From the NCBI RefSeq assembly GCF_014843845.1, contig NZ_JHQS01000061.1, positions 308,501 through 372,500 of the forward strand: 64,000 bases of DNA. The letters are read 5' to 3'. The DNA is from Mesorhizobium amorphae. Its GTDB lineage: Bacteria > Pseudomonadota > Alphaproteobacteria > Rhizobiales > Rhizobiaceae. Position 1 is the first letter of the stretch. The number at the start of each line of letters is the position of its first letter. Both the position numbers and the translations under genes were made by a program. The notes beneath the pieces were generated by a model. The model was not told the origin of the DNA. It searched no databases and worked only from the letters and a program-made list of their open reading frames with translations. Shown here in pieces: positions 17,703 through 26,521 of the stretch.

Positions 17703-18506
17703 TCAGTTCGGACTGGAAGCGCCGCCACGGCCCCATTGCGGCGCCGGCTGGGCTGCATGCGGATCGCTGGCGACCCGCTCGGCAGCAACAGGCGCTTGAT
17801 CGGCTTCCGCCGCAGGTTCACCGTCGGCGCCGGCAAGCAGCGGCACACCGCGGCGGCGCAGCACCAGCACCAGCACCGCGCCGGCGATGATGCCGCCAAT
17901 ATGGCAGGCCCAGGAGACCTGGTCCTCGCCGCCGGCGGCGAACATGACGATCTGGAAGACGATCCACAGGATGAGCGGGATAAAGGCCGGAATGCGCAGC
18001 GGGATGCGGGCGAAGGCGAGAACCCACACCTTCACCCTGGGATAGAGGATCAGATAGGCGGCAACGACGCCGGCGATGGCGCCGGACGCACCGATCAGCG
18101 GCACCTGCGAATCCCACGCCACCAGGCCCTGGAAGAAGGCGCCGGCAGCGGCGCAAAGCAGGTAGAAGATGAGGTAGCGGATATGGCCGAGCGCGTCCTC
18201 GACATTGTCGCCGAACACCCACAGGAACAGCATGTTGCCGCCGAGATGGAAGATGTCGGCATGCAGGAAGGCATAGGTGAGGTAGCTCAGGCTCTCCGGA
18301 ATGACGACGAATTCAGGGGAGAGTTCAACCTTGTCGTGAACGACCGAAGGAATGAAGCCGAGGCCGAGCACGGCAGCGTTCTTGAAGTTTTCGCCGCCGA
18401 TCGAGGTGATGAGAAAGACCAGCGCGTTAACCGCGATCAGGCCGATCGTCACATATTGCAGCCGGATGTGCCGCAGCCTGTTGGTGTCGTAAAGCGGGAT
18501 GAACAT
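17703..18506 (-). CDS. Rhomboid-family intramembrane serine protease
   Basis: 267 residues with about six membrane helices. The catalytic dyad is present: S141 in GASGAIAG and H202 in CHIGGIIAG; the oxyanion-side motif HLGGNMLFLWVFGDNVED (H87-N91) is also intact. The ATG at 18506 starts directly at FIPLYDTNR, as in alphaproteobacterial relatives; an upstream ATG in the same frame adds a non-conserved tail. The last 50 residues are a disordered Ala/Pro-rich cytoplasmic tail. Substrates are not known. It follows the adenosyltransferase by 34 bases. Confidence 0.92.
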   Translation of the reverse strand: MFIPLYDTNRLRHIRLQYVTIGLIAVNALVFLITSIGGENFKNAAVLGLGFIPSVVHDKVELSPEFVVIPESLSYLTYAFLHADIFHLGGNMLFLWVFGDNVEDALGHIRYLIFYLLCAAAGAFFQGLVAWDSQVPLIGASGAIAGVVAAYLILYPRVKVWVLAFARIPLRIPAFIPLILWIVFQIVMFAAGGEDQVSWACHIGGIIAGAVLVLVLRRRGVPLLAGADGEPAAEADQAPVAAERVASDPHAAQPAPQWGRGGASSPN

Positions 18507-18540
18507 GAGGTTTGACTTGCCCCTTCCGCTTCGGTCGATT

Positions 18541-19122
18541 TCAGCGGTTCTTGCCCGGCACCCATAACACGTCGGCGTTTCCGTTGTCATTGACCGCGCG
18601 TGCGGCGACGAACAGAAAGTCCGAGACGCGATTGATGTATTTGATCGCCTCGCGGTTGACGTGCTCGCGCGGATCCTGTGCCAGTGCCACCATAATGCGC
18701 TCGGCCCGCCGCGCCACCGTGCGGGCGAGGTGAAGGGCGGCGGCCGCCGGCGTGCCGCCGTTCAGGACGAAGGATTTGAGCGGCTGAAGGTCCTTGTTGA
18801 GGAGGTCGATGTCCTTTTCGACGCGGTCGGTCTGCGAGGCGATGATGCGCAGCGGCTCGTAGCCAAGCGGCTTGCCGTCGTCCGGCACGGAGAGATCGGC
18901 GCCGAGATCGAAAAGGTCGTTCTGGATGCGGGACAGCATCGCGTCGATCGCCTGATGGCCGGCAGCGGTGTGGATGCGGGCCATGCCGATGCAGGCATTG
19001 GCTTCGTCGACCGTGCCGTAGGCGTCGACGCGCAGGTCGGACTTCAGCCGCCGCTCGCCCGTACCGAGGCCGGTGGTGCCGTCGTCGCCGGTGCGGGTGT
19101 AGATCTTGTTGAGCTTGACCAC
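18541..19122 (-). CDS. Cob(I)alamin adenosyltransferase, PduO type
   Basis: 193-residue ATP:corrinoid adenosyltransferase that makes the Co-C bond of adenosylcobalamin. The PduO/MMAB signature is clear: KIYTRTGDDGTTGLGTGER at the N-terminus, VDAYGTVDEANACIG and the C-terminal RRAERIMVAL...INRVSDFLFVAAR, with ATP contacts in the TRTGD loop. It serves B12-dependent enzymes such as methylmalonyl-CoA mutase or ribonucleotide reductase. No other cobalamin genes are in the window. Confidence 0.93.
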   Translation of the reverse strand: MVKLNKIYTRTGDDGTTGLGTGERRLKSDLRVDAYGTVDEANACIGMARIHTAAGHQAIDAMLSRIQNDLFDLGADLSVPDDGKPLGYEPLRIIASQTDRVEKDIDLLNKDLQPLKSFVLNGGTPAAAALHLARTVARRAERIMVALAQDPREHVNREAIKYINRVSDFLFVAARAVNDNGNADVLWVPGKNR

Positions 19123-19141
19123 GCTCTGCCTCCCGGAAAGC

Positions 19142-19333
19142 TCACTTGCGGGTGAAATACACCGCCAGCAGGATCAGCACCAATGCCACGAACTGCAACA
19201 GCACGCGCGCCTGCATCAGCTTGTTCGAGGTCATGCCGTCGCCGCCACGCATCATGTTGATGAGGCCGCGGACCAGCACGATCACCACGGCGACCATGAC
19301 GAGGACGGCGAGCACATTGAAGACGGTTGCCAT
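19142..19333 (-). CDS. Twin-transmembrane protein, HIG1 domain
   Basis: 63 residues, two hydrophobic helices (about 5-25 and 42-61) around a short loop MRGGDGMTSNKLMQARV. This layout with the QARVLLQ start of helix two matches the HIG1/hypoxia-induced family; mitochondrial members associate with cytochrome c oxidase. It lies 19 bases before the adenosyltransferase and 24 after the SDR, so the three are probably one transcript. Confidence 0.8.
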   Translation of the reverse strand: MATVFNVLAVLVMVAVVIVLVRGLINMMRGGDGMTSNKLMQARVLLQFVALVLILLAVYFTRK

Positions 19334-19357
19334 AGTCTGTTCCCAGTTCGATTGCGT

Positions 19358-20224
19358 TCAGGCGCGTTTGGCAAGCAAGCGGTAGAGCATTGATGCCGGC
19401 AGTATGCGTTTGAGGATCACGCCGATTCTGGCCGGCACTGTTACCACATAGTGCGGTCGCGGGCGCCGCGACAGAAGCGCATGGCGCAAGGCCGTATGGA
19501 CCACCTCCGGCCCGGGTTTCAGCCCTGATACGCTGCCGCCGGCCCGCAGCCGTGCCAGCTGCGACTGATAGTCGGCGCGGTGAACCGAGTTCTCGTGGTC
19601 TATATTCTTGAGGAACCAGAACAACGCATTGCTGGCGATCTTCGAGGTCACTGGTCCCGGCTCGATGAGCGAGACGTGTATGCCGCTGCCCGCGAGTTCC
19701 TGGTGCAGGCAGAGCATCAGCCCTTCGAGCGCATGCTTGGAGGCGGAATAGGCGCCGCGAAAGCGCACCGGCGTCAGCCCGAGGATCGAGGAGCAGTGCA
19801 CGATGCGGCCATGGCCCTGGCCGCGCATCACCGGCACGATGCGGCGCGTCAAATCGTGCCAGCCGAAGAGATTGGCCTCGAACTGTTCTCTCAACGCCGC
19901 GACCGGCAGATCCTCCACGGCGCCCGGCTGGGCATAGGCGCCGTTGTTGAACAGCGCATCGAGCCGCCCGCCGGTGCGTTCCAGCACCGAGGCGACCAGC
20001 GCTTCGATGGAGCCGGGCTCGCGATAGTCGAGATAGAAGGTCTCGATGCCGTCGGCCTCGAGCGCGGCGATGTCGGCTGGCTTGCGCGCCGTCGCGAACA
20101 CCCGCCAGCCTTCCGCCTTGAGCGTCCGGGCGCAATAGGCGCCTATTCCGGAAGACGCACCGGTGACGATGATGGTGCGCAATTCTCTCGCGGCGGGATT
20201 AGCGGTTTGACCAAGGGTTGCCAT
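19358..20224 (-). CDS. Short-chain dehydrogenase/reductase
   Basis: 288 residues, classical SDR. TGASSGIG (cofactor loop), NNGAY in place of the canonical NNAG, and the catalytic S-Y-K set (HCSSILG, YSASK) are visible. RKPAD after strand two suggests NADP. The start at 20224 is chosen over an ATG nine bases upstream because AGGGA then lies nine bases before the ATG. The substrate is not evident. It is divergent from the YihY gene with 57 bases between. Confidence 0.88.
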   Translation of the reverse strand: MATLGQTANPAARELRTIIVTGASSGIGAYCARTLKAEGWRVFATARKPADIAALEADGIETFYLDYREPGSIEALVASVLERTGGRLDALFNNGAYAQPGAVEDLPVAALREQFEANLFGWHDLTRRIVPVMRGQGHGRIVHCSSILGLTPVRFRGAYSASKHALEGLMLCLHQELAGSGIHVSLIEPGPVTSKIASNALFWFLKNIDHENSVHRADYQSQLARLRAGGSVSGLKPGPEVVHTALRHALLSRRPRPHYVVTVPARIGVILKRILPASMLYRLLAKRA

Positions 20225-20281
20225 TTGCCGCATTCCCTTCCCATATTCGCGGCGTCGAGACAATCGAAGGGAACGCGGGAC

Positions 20282-21133
20282 TTGTTGCGGAAAATCGTCG
20301 TCCTGCGCCGCGTGCTCTATGACGCGATCGGTCATTTCAACACCGACGACGGCTGGGCGATGGCCAGCCATCTGGCGATCACATCGCTGATGGCGCTGTT
20401 CCCGTTCCTGATTTTCGCCACGACCCTGGCGAGCTTTCTCGGCGCGCAGGCCTTTTCCGACACGGCCGTGCACCTGGTCTTCGACACCTGGCCCGAACAA
20501 ATCGCCAAGCCGATCGCGCGCGAGGTGCTCAACGTGCTCACCGTCCGCCGCACCGACTTGTTGACCTACGGCGTGCTGCTTGCCGCCTATTTTGCGTCGA
20601 ACGGGATCGAGGCGCTGCGCACCTCGCTCAACCGGGCCTATCGCGTGTCAGAGACACGCGGCATCATCTATCGCCGGGTGCAGAGCATCATCTTCGTGCT
20701 GATCGCCACGGCGTGCTTCCTGGTGATCAGCGTGCTCCTGGTGTTCGCGCCGCTGCTGGCGCGGCTTGCCGAAGCGCATATCGAAGGGATCAAGCCCTAT
20801 ATGGGCACGATCACCCTATGGCGTTACGTCATCGCCTCGACCGTCATTGTTGGCGGGCTGTTCGCGGTGCATTTCTGGCTGCCGGCGGGCAAGCGCCGCT
20901 TCCTTTCGATCGTGCCCGGCATCATCTTCACACTGGTCGCCTGGCTTGCCGGCTCGACCATCTTCGCCACCTATCTCGATCATTTCTCGTCCTATGTGAC
21001 GACCTATGCCGGCCTCGCGTCGATCATGATCGCGGTGGTCTTCCTCTACATGCTCTCGGCGATCTTCATCCTCGGCGGCGAGCTCAACGCCGCGATCAGC
21101 CGCTATCTCGAGGCGCGCGCGAGAGTTGGTTGA
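20282..21133 (+). CDS. YihY/BrkB-family inner-membrane protein
   Basis: 283 residues with six predicted helices. Typical family segments are DDGWAMASHLAITSLMALFPFLIF, ASNGIEALRTSLNRAYRV and the C-terminal MLSAIFILGGELNAAI. No ATG is available near the start of similarity; I use TTG at 20282, which has AAGGGA nine bases upstream (a second TTG follows directly). The biological role of the family is unsettled. The stop codon abuts a palindromic repeat. Confidence 0.85.
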   Translation: MLRKIVVLRRVLYDAIGHFNTDDGWAMASHLAITSLMALFPFLIFATTLASFLGAQAFSDTAVHLVFDTWPEQIAKPIAREVLNVLTVRRTDLLTYGVLLAAYFASNGIEALRTSLNRAYRVSETRGIIYRRVQSIIFVLIATACFLVISVLLVFAPLLARLAEAHIEGIKPYMGTITLWRYVIASTVIVGGLFAVHFWLPAGKRRFLSIVPGIIFTLVAWLAGSTIFATYLDHFSSYVTTYAGLASIMIAVVFLYMLSAIFILGGELNAAISRYLEARARVG

Positions 21134-21182
21134 AGCATGATCATGTTCCGAAAACCGGGTTCCACTTTTCGGGATCATGCTT
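21133..21182. repeat. Interspersed palindromic repeat R1, copy 1
   Basis: 50-base imperfect palindrome with outer arms AAGCATGATC and GATCATGCTT and a centre CCGAAAACCGG..CACTTTTCGG. It lies between two convergent genes; the TGA stop of the DMT transporter (21175-21177, minus) is inside the right arm. A second copy in the same orientation is at 59179-59227. Confidence 0.9.
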
Positions 21183-22065
21183 TGGTCGGCTGATTCCTGG
21201 TTGGCTGGGCGGTGGCAAGGCCGACGCCCAGTGTGGCAATGGCCATGCCGGTTATCTGGACCAGGTTGAGCTGTTCGCCGAACAGCGCCCAGGCGATGAC
21301 CGCGGTGACGGCGGGAACGAGGTAGAACAGCGAAGCGACCTTCGACATCTCGCCGTCGCGGATCATCACCATCAGAAGGAAGATGGCGCCGATCGACAGC
21401 ACCAGCACCAGCCAAGCCATGGCGAAGATCAGCTCTCCATTAATGGTGACGGTGCGAGTCTCGAAGGCGAACGAGGCGAGCGCCATCAGCGCGGCGCCGC
21501 CGACATATTGCCACATCGTCGCCGCCACCAGGTCGCCACCGGAGGCGAAGCGCTTCTGCCAGATCGTGCCGGCGCTCATGCCAAGCACCGAGATGAGCGA
21601 GGCGGTCAGCGTCGCTGCCGTTACGCCGCCGCCGAGCGCTCCGAGCTTCGGCCACAGCACGATGACGACGCCGGCAAGGCCGACGGCGAGACCCGCCCAA
21701 TGGCGCGGCAGGATCGCCTCGCCGAGAAACCGGCCGGCAAGCACTGCCGTGACCAGCGGCTGCAGACCTACGATCAGGGCAGAGAAGCCGGCCGGCATGC
21801 CTCTGTGGATCGCCCAGAACACGGCGCCGAGATAGACGCCGTGCATCAGCACGCCGGCGCCCATCGCATGCAGCGCTTCCGCCCGGGTGGCTCCTTTGGA
21901 GCCGAGCATGACTGTCAAGCCGCCCAGCAGGATGGCGGCCAGGACGAAGCGCACGGCCAGGAAGGTGAACGGCTCGGCCCAGGGCATGGCATAGCGCGCA
22001 CCGATGAAGCCGGTTGCCCACAGGACGACAAAGGAGGCGGGGATGAACCGCTTGATGCTGTGCAT
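21175..22065 (-). CDS. DMT-superfamily transporter (EamA)
   Basis: 296 residues, ten predicted helices in two EamA halves. The first half starts VLWATGFIGARY and the second contains LSIGAIFLLMVMIRDGEMSKVASLFYLVPAVTAVIAW, both characteristic. ATG at 22065 is preferred; an upstream extension is not membrane-like. The last two codons and stop are formed within repeat R1 (TKA-stop). Substrate unknown; an exporter of metabolites or amino acids is usual for the family. Confidence 0.87.
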   Translation of the reverse strand: MHSIKRFIPASFVVLWATGFIGARYAMPWAEPFTFLAVRFVLAAILLGGLTVMLGSKGATRAEALHAMGAGVLMHGVYLGAVFWAIHRGMPAGFSALIVGLQPLVTAVLAGRFLGEAILPRHWAGLAVGLAGVVIVLWPKLGALGGGVTAATLTASLISVLGMSAGTIWQKRFASGGDLVAATMWQYVGGAALMALASFAFETRTVTINGELIFAMAWLVLVLSIGAIFLLMVMIRDGEMSKVASLFYLVPAVTAVIAWALFGEQLNLVQITGMAIATLGVGLATAQPTRNQPTKA

Positions 22066-22267
22066 TTTTCCGGGAGCCGTCCGTGAACCGGGTGGAGACG
22101 TATTCGATGAAGAACCGACTACGGCGATTGCTCTAATGCCGTTTAATCCGGCAAGCAAAATGAAACGATTGATCCATAAGCTCATTAGAATTCAACAAAC
22201 GGCGTCAGGACAATCGTTTCAATCGGTTGATCCCAGGGGCATGGCGGCTCGGTCGCCATGGGTAGTC

Positions 22268-22555
22268 ATGCTTTTGAATCTCGACACCAGCTGGCTGCTG
22301 ATGACGGTCGCGACGGTGGCCGTTTTCGGCTTCTTCTTCGGCACAGCGCTCGACGCTATCATGCGCGACGACGGCTTCGGTTCGACCGGCAACACGCTGC
22401 TGTTCACGCTCGGCTTTTTCGTCGCGGTGATGGTTGCCAACGAGCATGGCATCAGCCTGCGGGATCTCAAACTCGCGATCGCCTGGGGCCTGGGCGGCGC
22501 CTTCGCCTTCATCAGCACGATGGCGTTCATCAAAGCCGGGCTGGCCCGCTGGTAG
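22268..22555 (+). CDS. Small membrane protein of unknown function
   Basis: 95 residues if begun at the ATG at 22268 (MLLNLDTSW); an ATG at 22241 would add nine residues. Neither has a good ribosome site. Three hydrophobic segments (LLMTVATVAVFGFFFG, TLLFTLGFFVAVMVA, LAIAWGLGGAFAFISTMAF) predict a membrane protein. It is convergent with gluQ (12-base gap). I do not recognise a family with a known role. Confidence 0.6.
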   Translation: MLLNLDTSWLLMTVATVAVFGFFFGTALDAIMRDDGFGSTGNTLLFTLGFFVAVMVANEHGISLRDLKLAIAWGLGGAFAFISTMAFIKAGLARW

Positions 22556-22567
22556 CGTTTCTGCCGT

Positions 22568-23446
22568 TCAGGTGATGCCGACCAGCCGCCTGACGTCGTC
22601 CGGCGAGACGCCCGCCTGCCTGAGCGCGGCAAGGCCGGTATCGCCAAAACTCTTCGACAGCTTGCGCCCGTCCGGGCCTGGGATCAGGCGATGATGGAAG
22701 TATCCCGGCTGCGGCAGGCCAAGCATGTCCTGAAGCAGGCGTTGCACGCCGGTCGCTGAAAACAGATCCTGGCCGCGCACGACATGGCTGATGCCTTGCA
22801 GGGCGTCGTCGACGACGACGGCCAGGTGATAGCTGGTCGGGATGTCGCGGCGCGCCAAGATCACGTCACCCCAGTCCTGCGGCCGGGCTTCGACCTGTCT
22901 GGTGCCGGAAAGCGTCTCGTCGGTGAATTCGGTCCATGACAGATCACCCGAGGCGCGCGCCATCGCCGTGTCCATGTCCAGCCGCCAGGCAAAGGGCATG
23001 TTCTCGGCGATCCGCCGCTGGCGTTCCCTTACCGGCACCGCCTTGTCCACTGGGGGATAGAGCGGCACGCCGTCCGGGTCGCGCGGCCAGTCGCGGCCGC
23101 GTTTTTCGCTGCCGGCGATGAAGGCGCGGATCTCACTTCTGCTCATGAAGGCCGGATAGACAAGCTCTTCGGCAATCAGCCGGTCGAGCACCGTCCGGTA
23201 TTCGGCGAAATGGTCAGACTGGCGGCGTACCGGTTCTTCCCAGTCGAGCCCGAGCCATTTCAGGTCGTGAAGGACGCCGGCTTCGAACTCCGGCGTGCAG
23301 CGTGTGATGTCGATGTCCTCGATGCGTAGCAGCAGGCGCCCGCCGGCCGCGGCCGCCAGTCTCTGGTTGAGCAGCGCCGAATAGGCGTGGCCGAGATGCA
23401 ATTGCCCGTTCGGGCTCGGCGCAAAGCGGAATGTCAGCAGCGTCAT
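22568..23446 (-). CDS. gluQRS: Glutamyl-Q tRNA(Asp) synthetase
   Basis: 292 residues: a class I glutamyl-tRNA synthetase catalytic core without anticodon-binding domain, as in GluQRS, which puts glutamate on the queuosine of tRNA-Asp. The HIGH motif is HLGHAYSA, the KMSKS motif is KLSKS, and FRFAPSPNGQLHLGH and RIEDIDITR are typical. The zinc-binding Cys cluster known from the E. coli enzyme is absent; the corresponding stretch reads YPAFMSRSEI and has no cysteine. Confidence 0.92.
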   Translation of the reverse strand: MTLLTFRFAPSPNGQLHLGHAYSALLNQRLAAAAGGRLLLRIEDIDITRCTPEFEAGVLHDLKWLGLDWEEPVRRQSDHFAEYRTVLDRLIAEELVYPAFMSRSEIRAFIAGSEKRGRDWPRDPDGVPLYPPVDKAVPVRERQRRIAENMPFAWRLDMDTAMARASGDLSWTEFTDETLSGTRQVEARPQDWGDVILARRDIPTSYHLAVVVDDALQGISHVVRGQDLFSATGVQRLLQDMLGLPQPGYFHHRLIPGPDGRKLSKSFGDTGLAALRQAGVSPDDVRRLVGIT

Positions 23447-23520
23447 CTCTCAGGCGGCTTGTCGGTTGTCAGGCGCTTTCGCCGATTGCTACCTTGCGCC
23501 CGGCCCAGGCGGAAGGGAAC

Positions 23521-24162
23521 ATGCAACGCATCGCCAATCTCGACGACATCGCGCAAGGGCTCGACGCGCTCTGCCGCATCGACCCGCGGCTTGAAAAGGT
23601 GCGCGGCATGGCCGGGGAGGTACCGCTCAGGCTTTCGGAGCCGGGGTTCAGGAGCCTTGCCTCGATCATCGTCTCGCAGCAAGTGTCCCGCGCCAGCGCC
23701 GATGCGATTTTCGGGCGGCTGACGACGCTGCTCGATCCGCTGACGCCGCAGGCGATCCTTGGCGCCGGCGAAGACGTCTTTCGCGAGGCCGGGCTGTCGC
23801 GGCCGAAGCAGCGCGGCCTGATTGCCGTGGCAACAGCCGTGGCCGATGGGCTTGACCTCAACCATCTCTGTTTGCTCGACGCCCCCGAGGCGATCGCGGC
23901 GATGACGGCGGTGTCGGGCATCGGCCCGTGGACGGCGGAAGTCTATCTGCTGTTCGCCGCCGGCCACCCCGACATCTTCCCCGCGCGTGACGTTGCGCTG
24001 CAGAGCGCCGTCGGCCACGCGCTCGGCATCGACCCGCGTCCGCCGGAGAAAACGCTTATCCGGCTCGCCGAATCATGGAGCCCGTGGCGAGGTGTCGCGT
24101 CGCGACTTTTCTGGGCCTATTACCGCGAATTGAAGGGCAGGGACGCTGCACCCCCCGCGTGA
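23521..24162 (+). CDS. DNA-3-methyladenine glycosylase, AlkA/HhH-GPD type
   Basis: 213 residues. Base-excision glycosylase that removes alkylated purines. The helix-hairpin-helix and GPD signature reads VSGIGPWTAEVYLLF...PARDVAL, with the catalytic Asp in the ARDVAL segment, and SIIVSQQVS is the typical entry helix. Start ATG 23521 follows GGAAGGGA. It is divergent from gluQ. Confidence 0.92.
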   Translation: MQRIANLDDIAQGLDALCRIDPRLEKVRGMAGEVPLRLSEPGFRSLASIIVSQQVSRASADAIFGRLTTLLDPLTPQAILGAGEDVFREAGLSRPKQRGLIAVATAVADGLDLNHLCLLDAPEAIAAMTAVSGIGPWTAEVYLLFAAGHPDIFPARDVALQSAVGHALGIDPRPPEKTLIRLAESWSPWRGVASRLFWAYYRELKGRDAAPPA

Positions 24163-24290
24163 ATCCACAAAAAAGCCTGAAAATCAGGCGCTTTTGACGT
24201 TTCTGGCGAGCGACAATCCGCTTCACATCCCTGTCATGTCGGGCTTACAGTATCCCGGCCGATCGGTTCGCGAGACAAGGAGGTCAACGC

Positions 24291-24848
24291 GTGACGATTG
24301 CCGTATCTCCGGATGGGCTTCCAGCGCTGGTGCTGAATGCGGACTACCGTCCGCTCAGCTATTACCCGCTGTCGCTCTGGTCATGGCAAGACGCCATCAA
24401 GGCGGTGTTCCTCGACAGGGTGAACATCGTCGCCGAGTACGAGCACGCCGTGTCGTCGCCGACCTTCTCGATGAAGCTGCCCAGCGTCGTCAGCCTGAAG
24501 GCCTATGTGAAGCCATCGAGGCATCCGGCCTTCACCCGCTTCAACGTCTTCCTGCGCGATCGTTTCCAGTGCCAGTATTGCGGCACGCCGGAGGACCTGA
24601 CCTTCGATCATGTCATCCCGCGCCATCGCGGCGGGGCGACGACGTGGGAGAATGTCGTCGCCGCCTGCTCGCCCTGCAACCTCAGGAAGGGCGGCATGAT
24701 GCCGGCGCACGCCAAGATGTGGCCGCTGCAGAAACCTTTTCAGCCGACGGTGCACGACCTGCACAACAACGGCCGCCTGTTCCCGCCCAACCATCTGCAT
24801 GAAAGCTGGATGGATTATCTCTACTGGGATGTCGAACTCGAACCTTGA
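24291..24848 (+). CDS. HNH endonuclease family protein
   Basis: 185 residues from GTG 24291, supported by AGGAGGT seven bases upstream. The HNH zinc nuclease motif is complete: CQYCG, FDHVIPRHRGG, WENVVAACSPCN. The N-terminal part (LVLNADYRPLSYYPLSLWSWQDAIKAV) defines a conserved chromosomal subfamily found across alphaproteobacteria and cyanobacteria, not restriction or intron homing enzymes. Its role is unknown. Confidence 0.9.
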   Translation: MTIAVSPDGLPALVLNADYRPLSYYPLSLWSWQDAIKAVFLDRVNIVAEYEHAVSSPTFSMKLPSVVSLKAYVKPSRHPAFTRFNVFLRDRFQCQYCGTPEDLTFDHVIPRHRGGATTWENVVAACSPCNLRKGGMMPAHAKMWPLQKPFQPTVHDLHNNGRLFPPNHLHESWMDYLYWDVELEP

Positions 24849-24880
24849 GATCGTCCGATAATTCGGGAGGCTGGCCGCCT

Positions 24881-24953
24881 GAAGCGATTTTCTGCGCTTC
24901 CGGTGCTCACGGACTTGAATGTCCGCTCCGCTCCGGTTCTCGAAAATCACTTC
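24881..24953. repeat. Imperfect palindromic repeat R4
   Basis: 73 bases with outer arms GAAGCGATTTTC and GAAAATCACTTC and inner GGTGCTC..GGACTTGAATGTCC. It stands between the HNH gene and dsbB. I recognise it as a repeat type common in Mesorhizobium-like genomes; there is only one copy in this window. Confidence 0.7.
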
Positions 24954-25005
24954 ATGCGGCTCAGCCTGCCGAATTCTTGAACGATCTCGCGTCGGGCTCA
25001 GCAGT

Positions 25006-25524
25006 TCAGTCGCGGGCGAAGGCGCTGCGGAAGGCGACGGCGGCCAGGATGAAGCTGGCGATGGCGTTCCAGCCGGCCAGCGACAGGCCGAGGATGCGCA
25101 ATGCCGCCTTGTCGCAGGACGGCGGCACGAATTTGTCGAGCGCATCGAGCACGCCCTTGCCGCCGGTGTCGACCGGGCCGGCACCGGCGGTACAATCGGC
25201 CGGGCCTTGCCACCATGCCCATTCGACGCCGGAGTGATAGACGCCGAGATAGAGGCCGTAGAGCATCAACAGTCCGCCGATGGCGAGCAGCCCGCGCGTT
25301 ACCCAGGCGGGCGCGCCCAGCACCGAGCCAAGCGCCGCCAGCAGCATCAGCGGTGCGCCGATGTAATAGGGCGTGCGCTGCTCCAGGCAGAGATGGCAGG
25401 GGATGTAGCCGCCTATGTACTGGAAGGCGAGCGCCGAGCCGACGGTGGCAGCCATGACGACAGCAAGGAAAAGTGCGGCCCGCGTGCGCTGGCGTCCGGT
25501 ATCGGCATTCATGGTCGCTGTCAT
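25006..25524 (-). CDS. dsbB: Disulfide bond formation protein B
   Basis: 172-residue inner-membrane quinone reductase that re-oxidises DsbA. Four helices and both Cys pairs are seen: C43-C46 in PCHLC (quinone-proximal) and C111-C137 in the second periplasmic loop (PADCTAG, PPSCDKA). The upstream gene yqaA is on the same strand; an R2 repeat fills the gap between them. Confidence 0.93.
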   Translation of the reverse strand: MTATMNADTGRQRTRAALFLAVVMAATVGSALAFQYIGGYIPCHLCLEQRTPYYIGAPLMLLAALGSVLGAPAWVTRGLLAIGGLLMLYGLYLGVYHSGVEWAWWQGPADCTAGAGPVDTGGKGVLDALDKFVPPSCDKAALRILGLSLAGWNAIASFILAAVAFRSAFARD

Positions 25525-25551
25525 CGATGGTGGTCCGTCTGCTTCGTCGCT

Positions 25552-25655
25552 TAGAGCGGTTCATCGTTTCACGGAAACGCCGTACCGCTCTATCTGTTTG
25601 TCTTGACGCAATTCCGGACGGAAAACCGCTGCGCACTTTTCCTGGAATTGCTCTA
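25552..25655. repeat. Interspersed repeat R2, copy 1 (104 bp)
   Basis: Begins TAGAGCGGTTCA and ends GGAATTGCTCTA, so each end reads TAGAGC inward. The right half GCAATTCCGGACGGAAAACCGCTGCGCACTTTTCC is nearly identical in copy 2 at 46068-46171, which has the same length and orientation. Its last three bases are the TAG stop of yqaA on the minus strand. Confidence 0.92.
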
Positions 25656-26240
25656 GTGAGCGTATCTGACCGCGATATAGAGCAAAATCAGGGCGGCGGC
25701 GGCGGCGCTGGCAATCAGGCCGAGACGCTTTTCGATGAACTCGCGGATCGTTTCGCCATAGCGGCGCAACAGCCAGGCCAGCAGCAGGAAGCGAGCGCCG
25801 CGCGCGACGATCGCCAGCGCGATGAACAACAGCAGGTTGACGCCGATGACGCCGGAGAGAATCGTCACCACCTTGATCGGCGGCAGATGGGCGGCGCCCG
25901 AGGTGACCAGCATCAGGATGATGAAACCGATACCGGACGAGGTGCGCAGCGCCTCGAACTCGTCGTATTTGCCGTAGAATTCGAGAATGGGCTTGGCCAC
26001 CGCTTCATAGGCATAGTGGCCGATGAACCAGCCGGCGATGCCGCCCAGAACCGAAGCGGCGGTGGCGATCAGTGCATAGCGGTAGGCGCGGTCGGGCCGC
26101 GACAAGGCCATCGGCAGATAGAGCACGTCGGCCGGTACCAGGAACACCGAGCTTTCGACGAAGGCGATGAAGGCCAGCCACCATTCGGCGGATTTCCGCG
26201 CCGCCAGCGACAAGGTCCAGTCGTAAAGTCCGCGAAGCAT
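25653..26240 (-). CDS. YqaA-family (DedA-related) membrane protein
   Basis: 195 residues. The N-terminal LYDWTLSLAARKSAEWWLAFIAFVESSVF and GWFIGHYAYEAVAKP are typical of YqaA/SNARE-associated proteins related to DedA, lipid scramblase-like membrane proteins. ATG at 26240 has AGGAGA immediately upstream; longer versions are non-conserved and would run through a repeat. The stop TAG is contributed by the R2 element. Confidence 0.85.
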   Translation of the reverse strand: MLRGLYDWTLSLAARKSAEWWLAFIAFVESSVFLVPADVLYLPMALSRPDRAYRYALIATAASVLGGIAGWFIGHYAYEAVAKPILEFYGKYDEFEALRTSSGIGFIILMLVTSGAAHLPPIKVVTILSGVIGVNLLLFIALAIVARGARFLLLAWLLRRYGETIREFIEKRLGLIASAAAAALILLYIAVRYAH

Positions 26241-26251
26241 CGGCTCTCCTA

Positions 26252-26354
26252 ATGCACGTCGCCCAAAAGTGCGCAGCGGTTTTGGGGAAGCGACGTGCAT
26301 GAAAACAAAGACCAGAAGCACGCCGCATCCATCTCCTGGACGCGAGGCGCTCCA
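26252..26354. repeat. Interspersed repeat R3, copy 1
   Basis: Core palindrome 26252-26300 (ATGCACGTCG ... CGACGTGCAT) enclosing CCCAAAAGTGCGCAGCGG, then a less conserved tail to about 26354. The second copy at 29697-29801 is in the same orientation and close to 90 percent identical over the first 65 bases. The two copies bracket the Na/Pi-PstS genes. Confidence 0.88.
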
Positions 26355-26521
26355 ACGCGCCGTCTGTCTAGAAAGATTTTCCGCGCTGCACAATGGCTGA
26401 AGCTTCACGAAACAGAAAGGTGAGGTTTGGTCGCGGGCAGCCCGAAAACGAGAAAAGCGGCACCGCCGGATGACGATGCCGCTTGCATTGTTTCGGTGGA
26501 GTGTGGTCCGGACGCTGCCCT

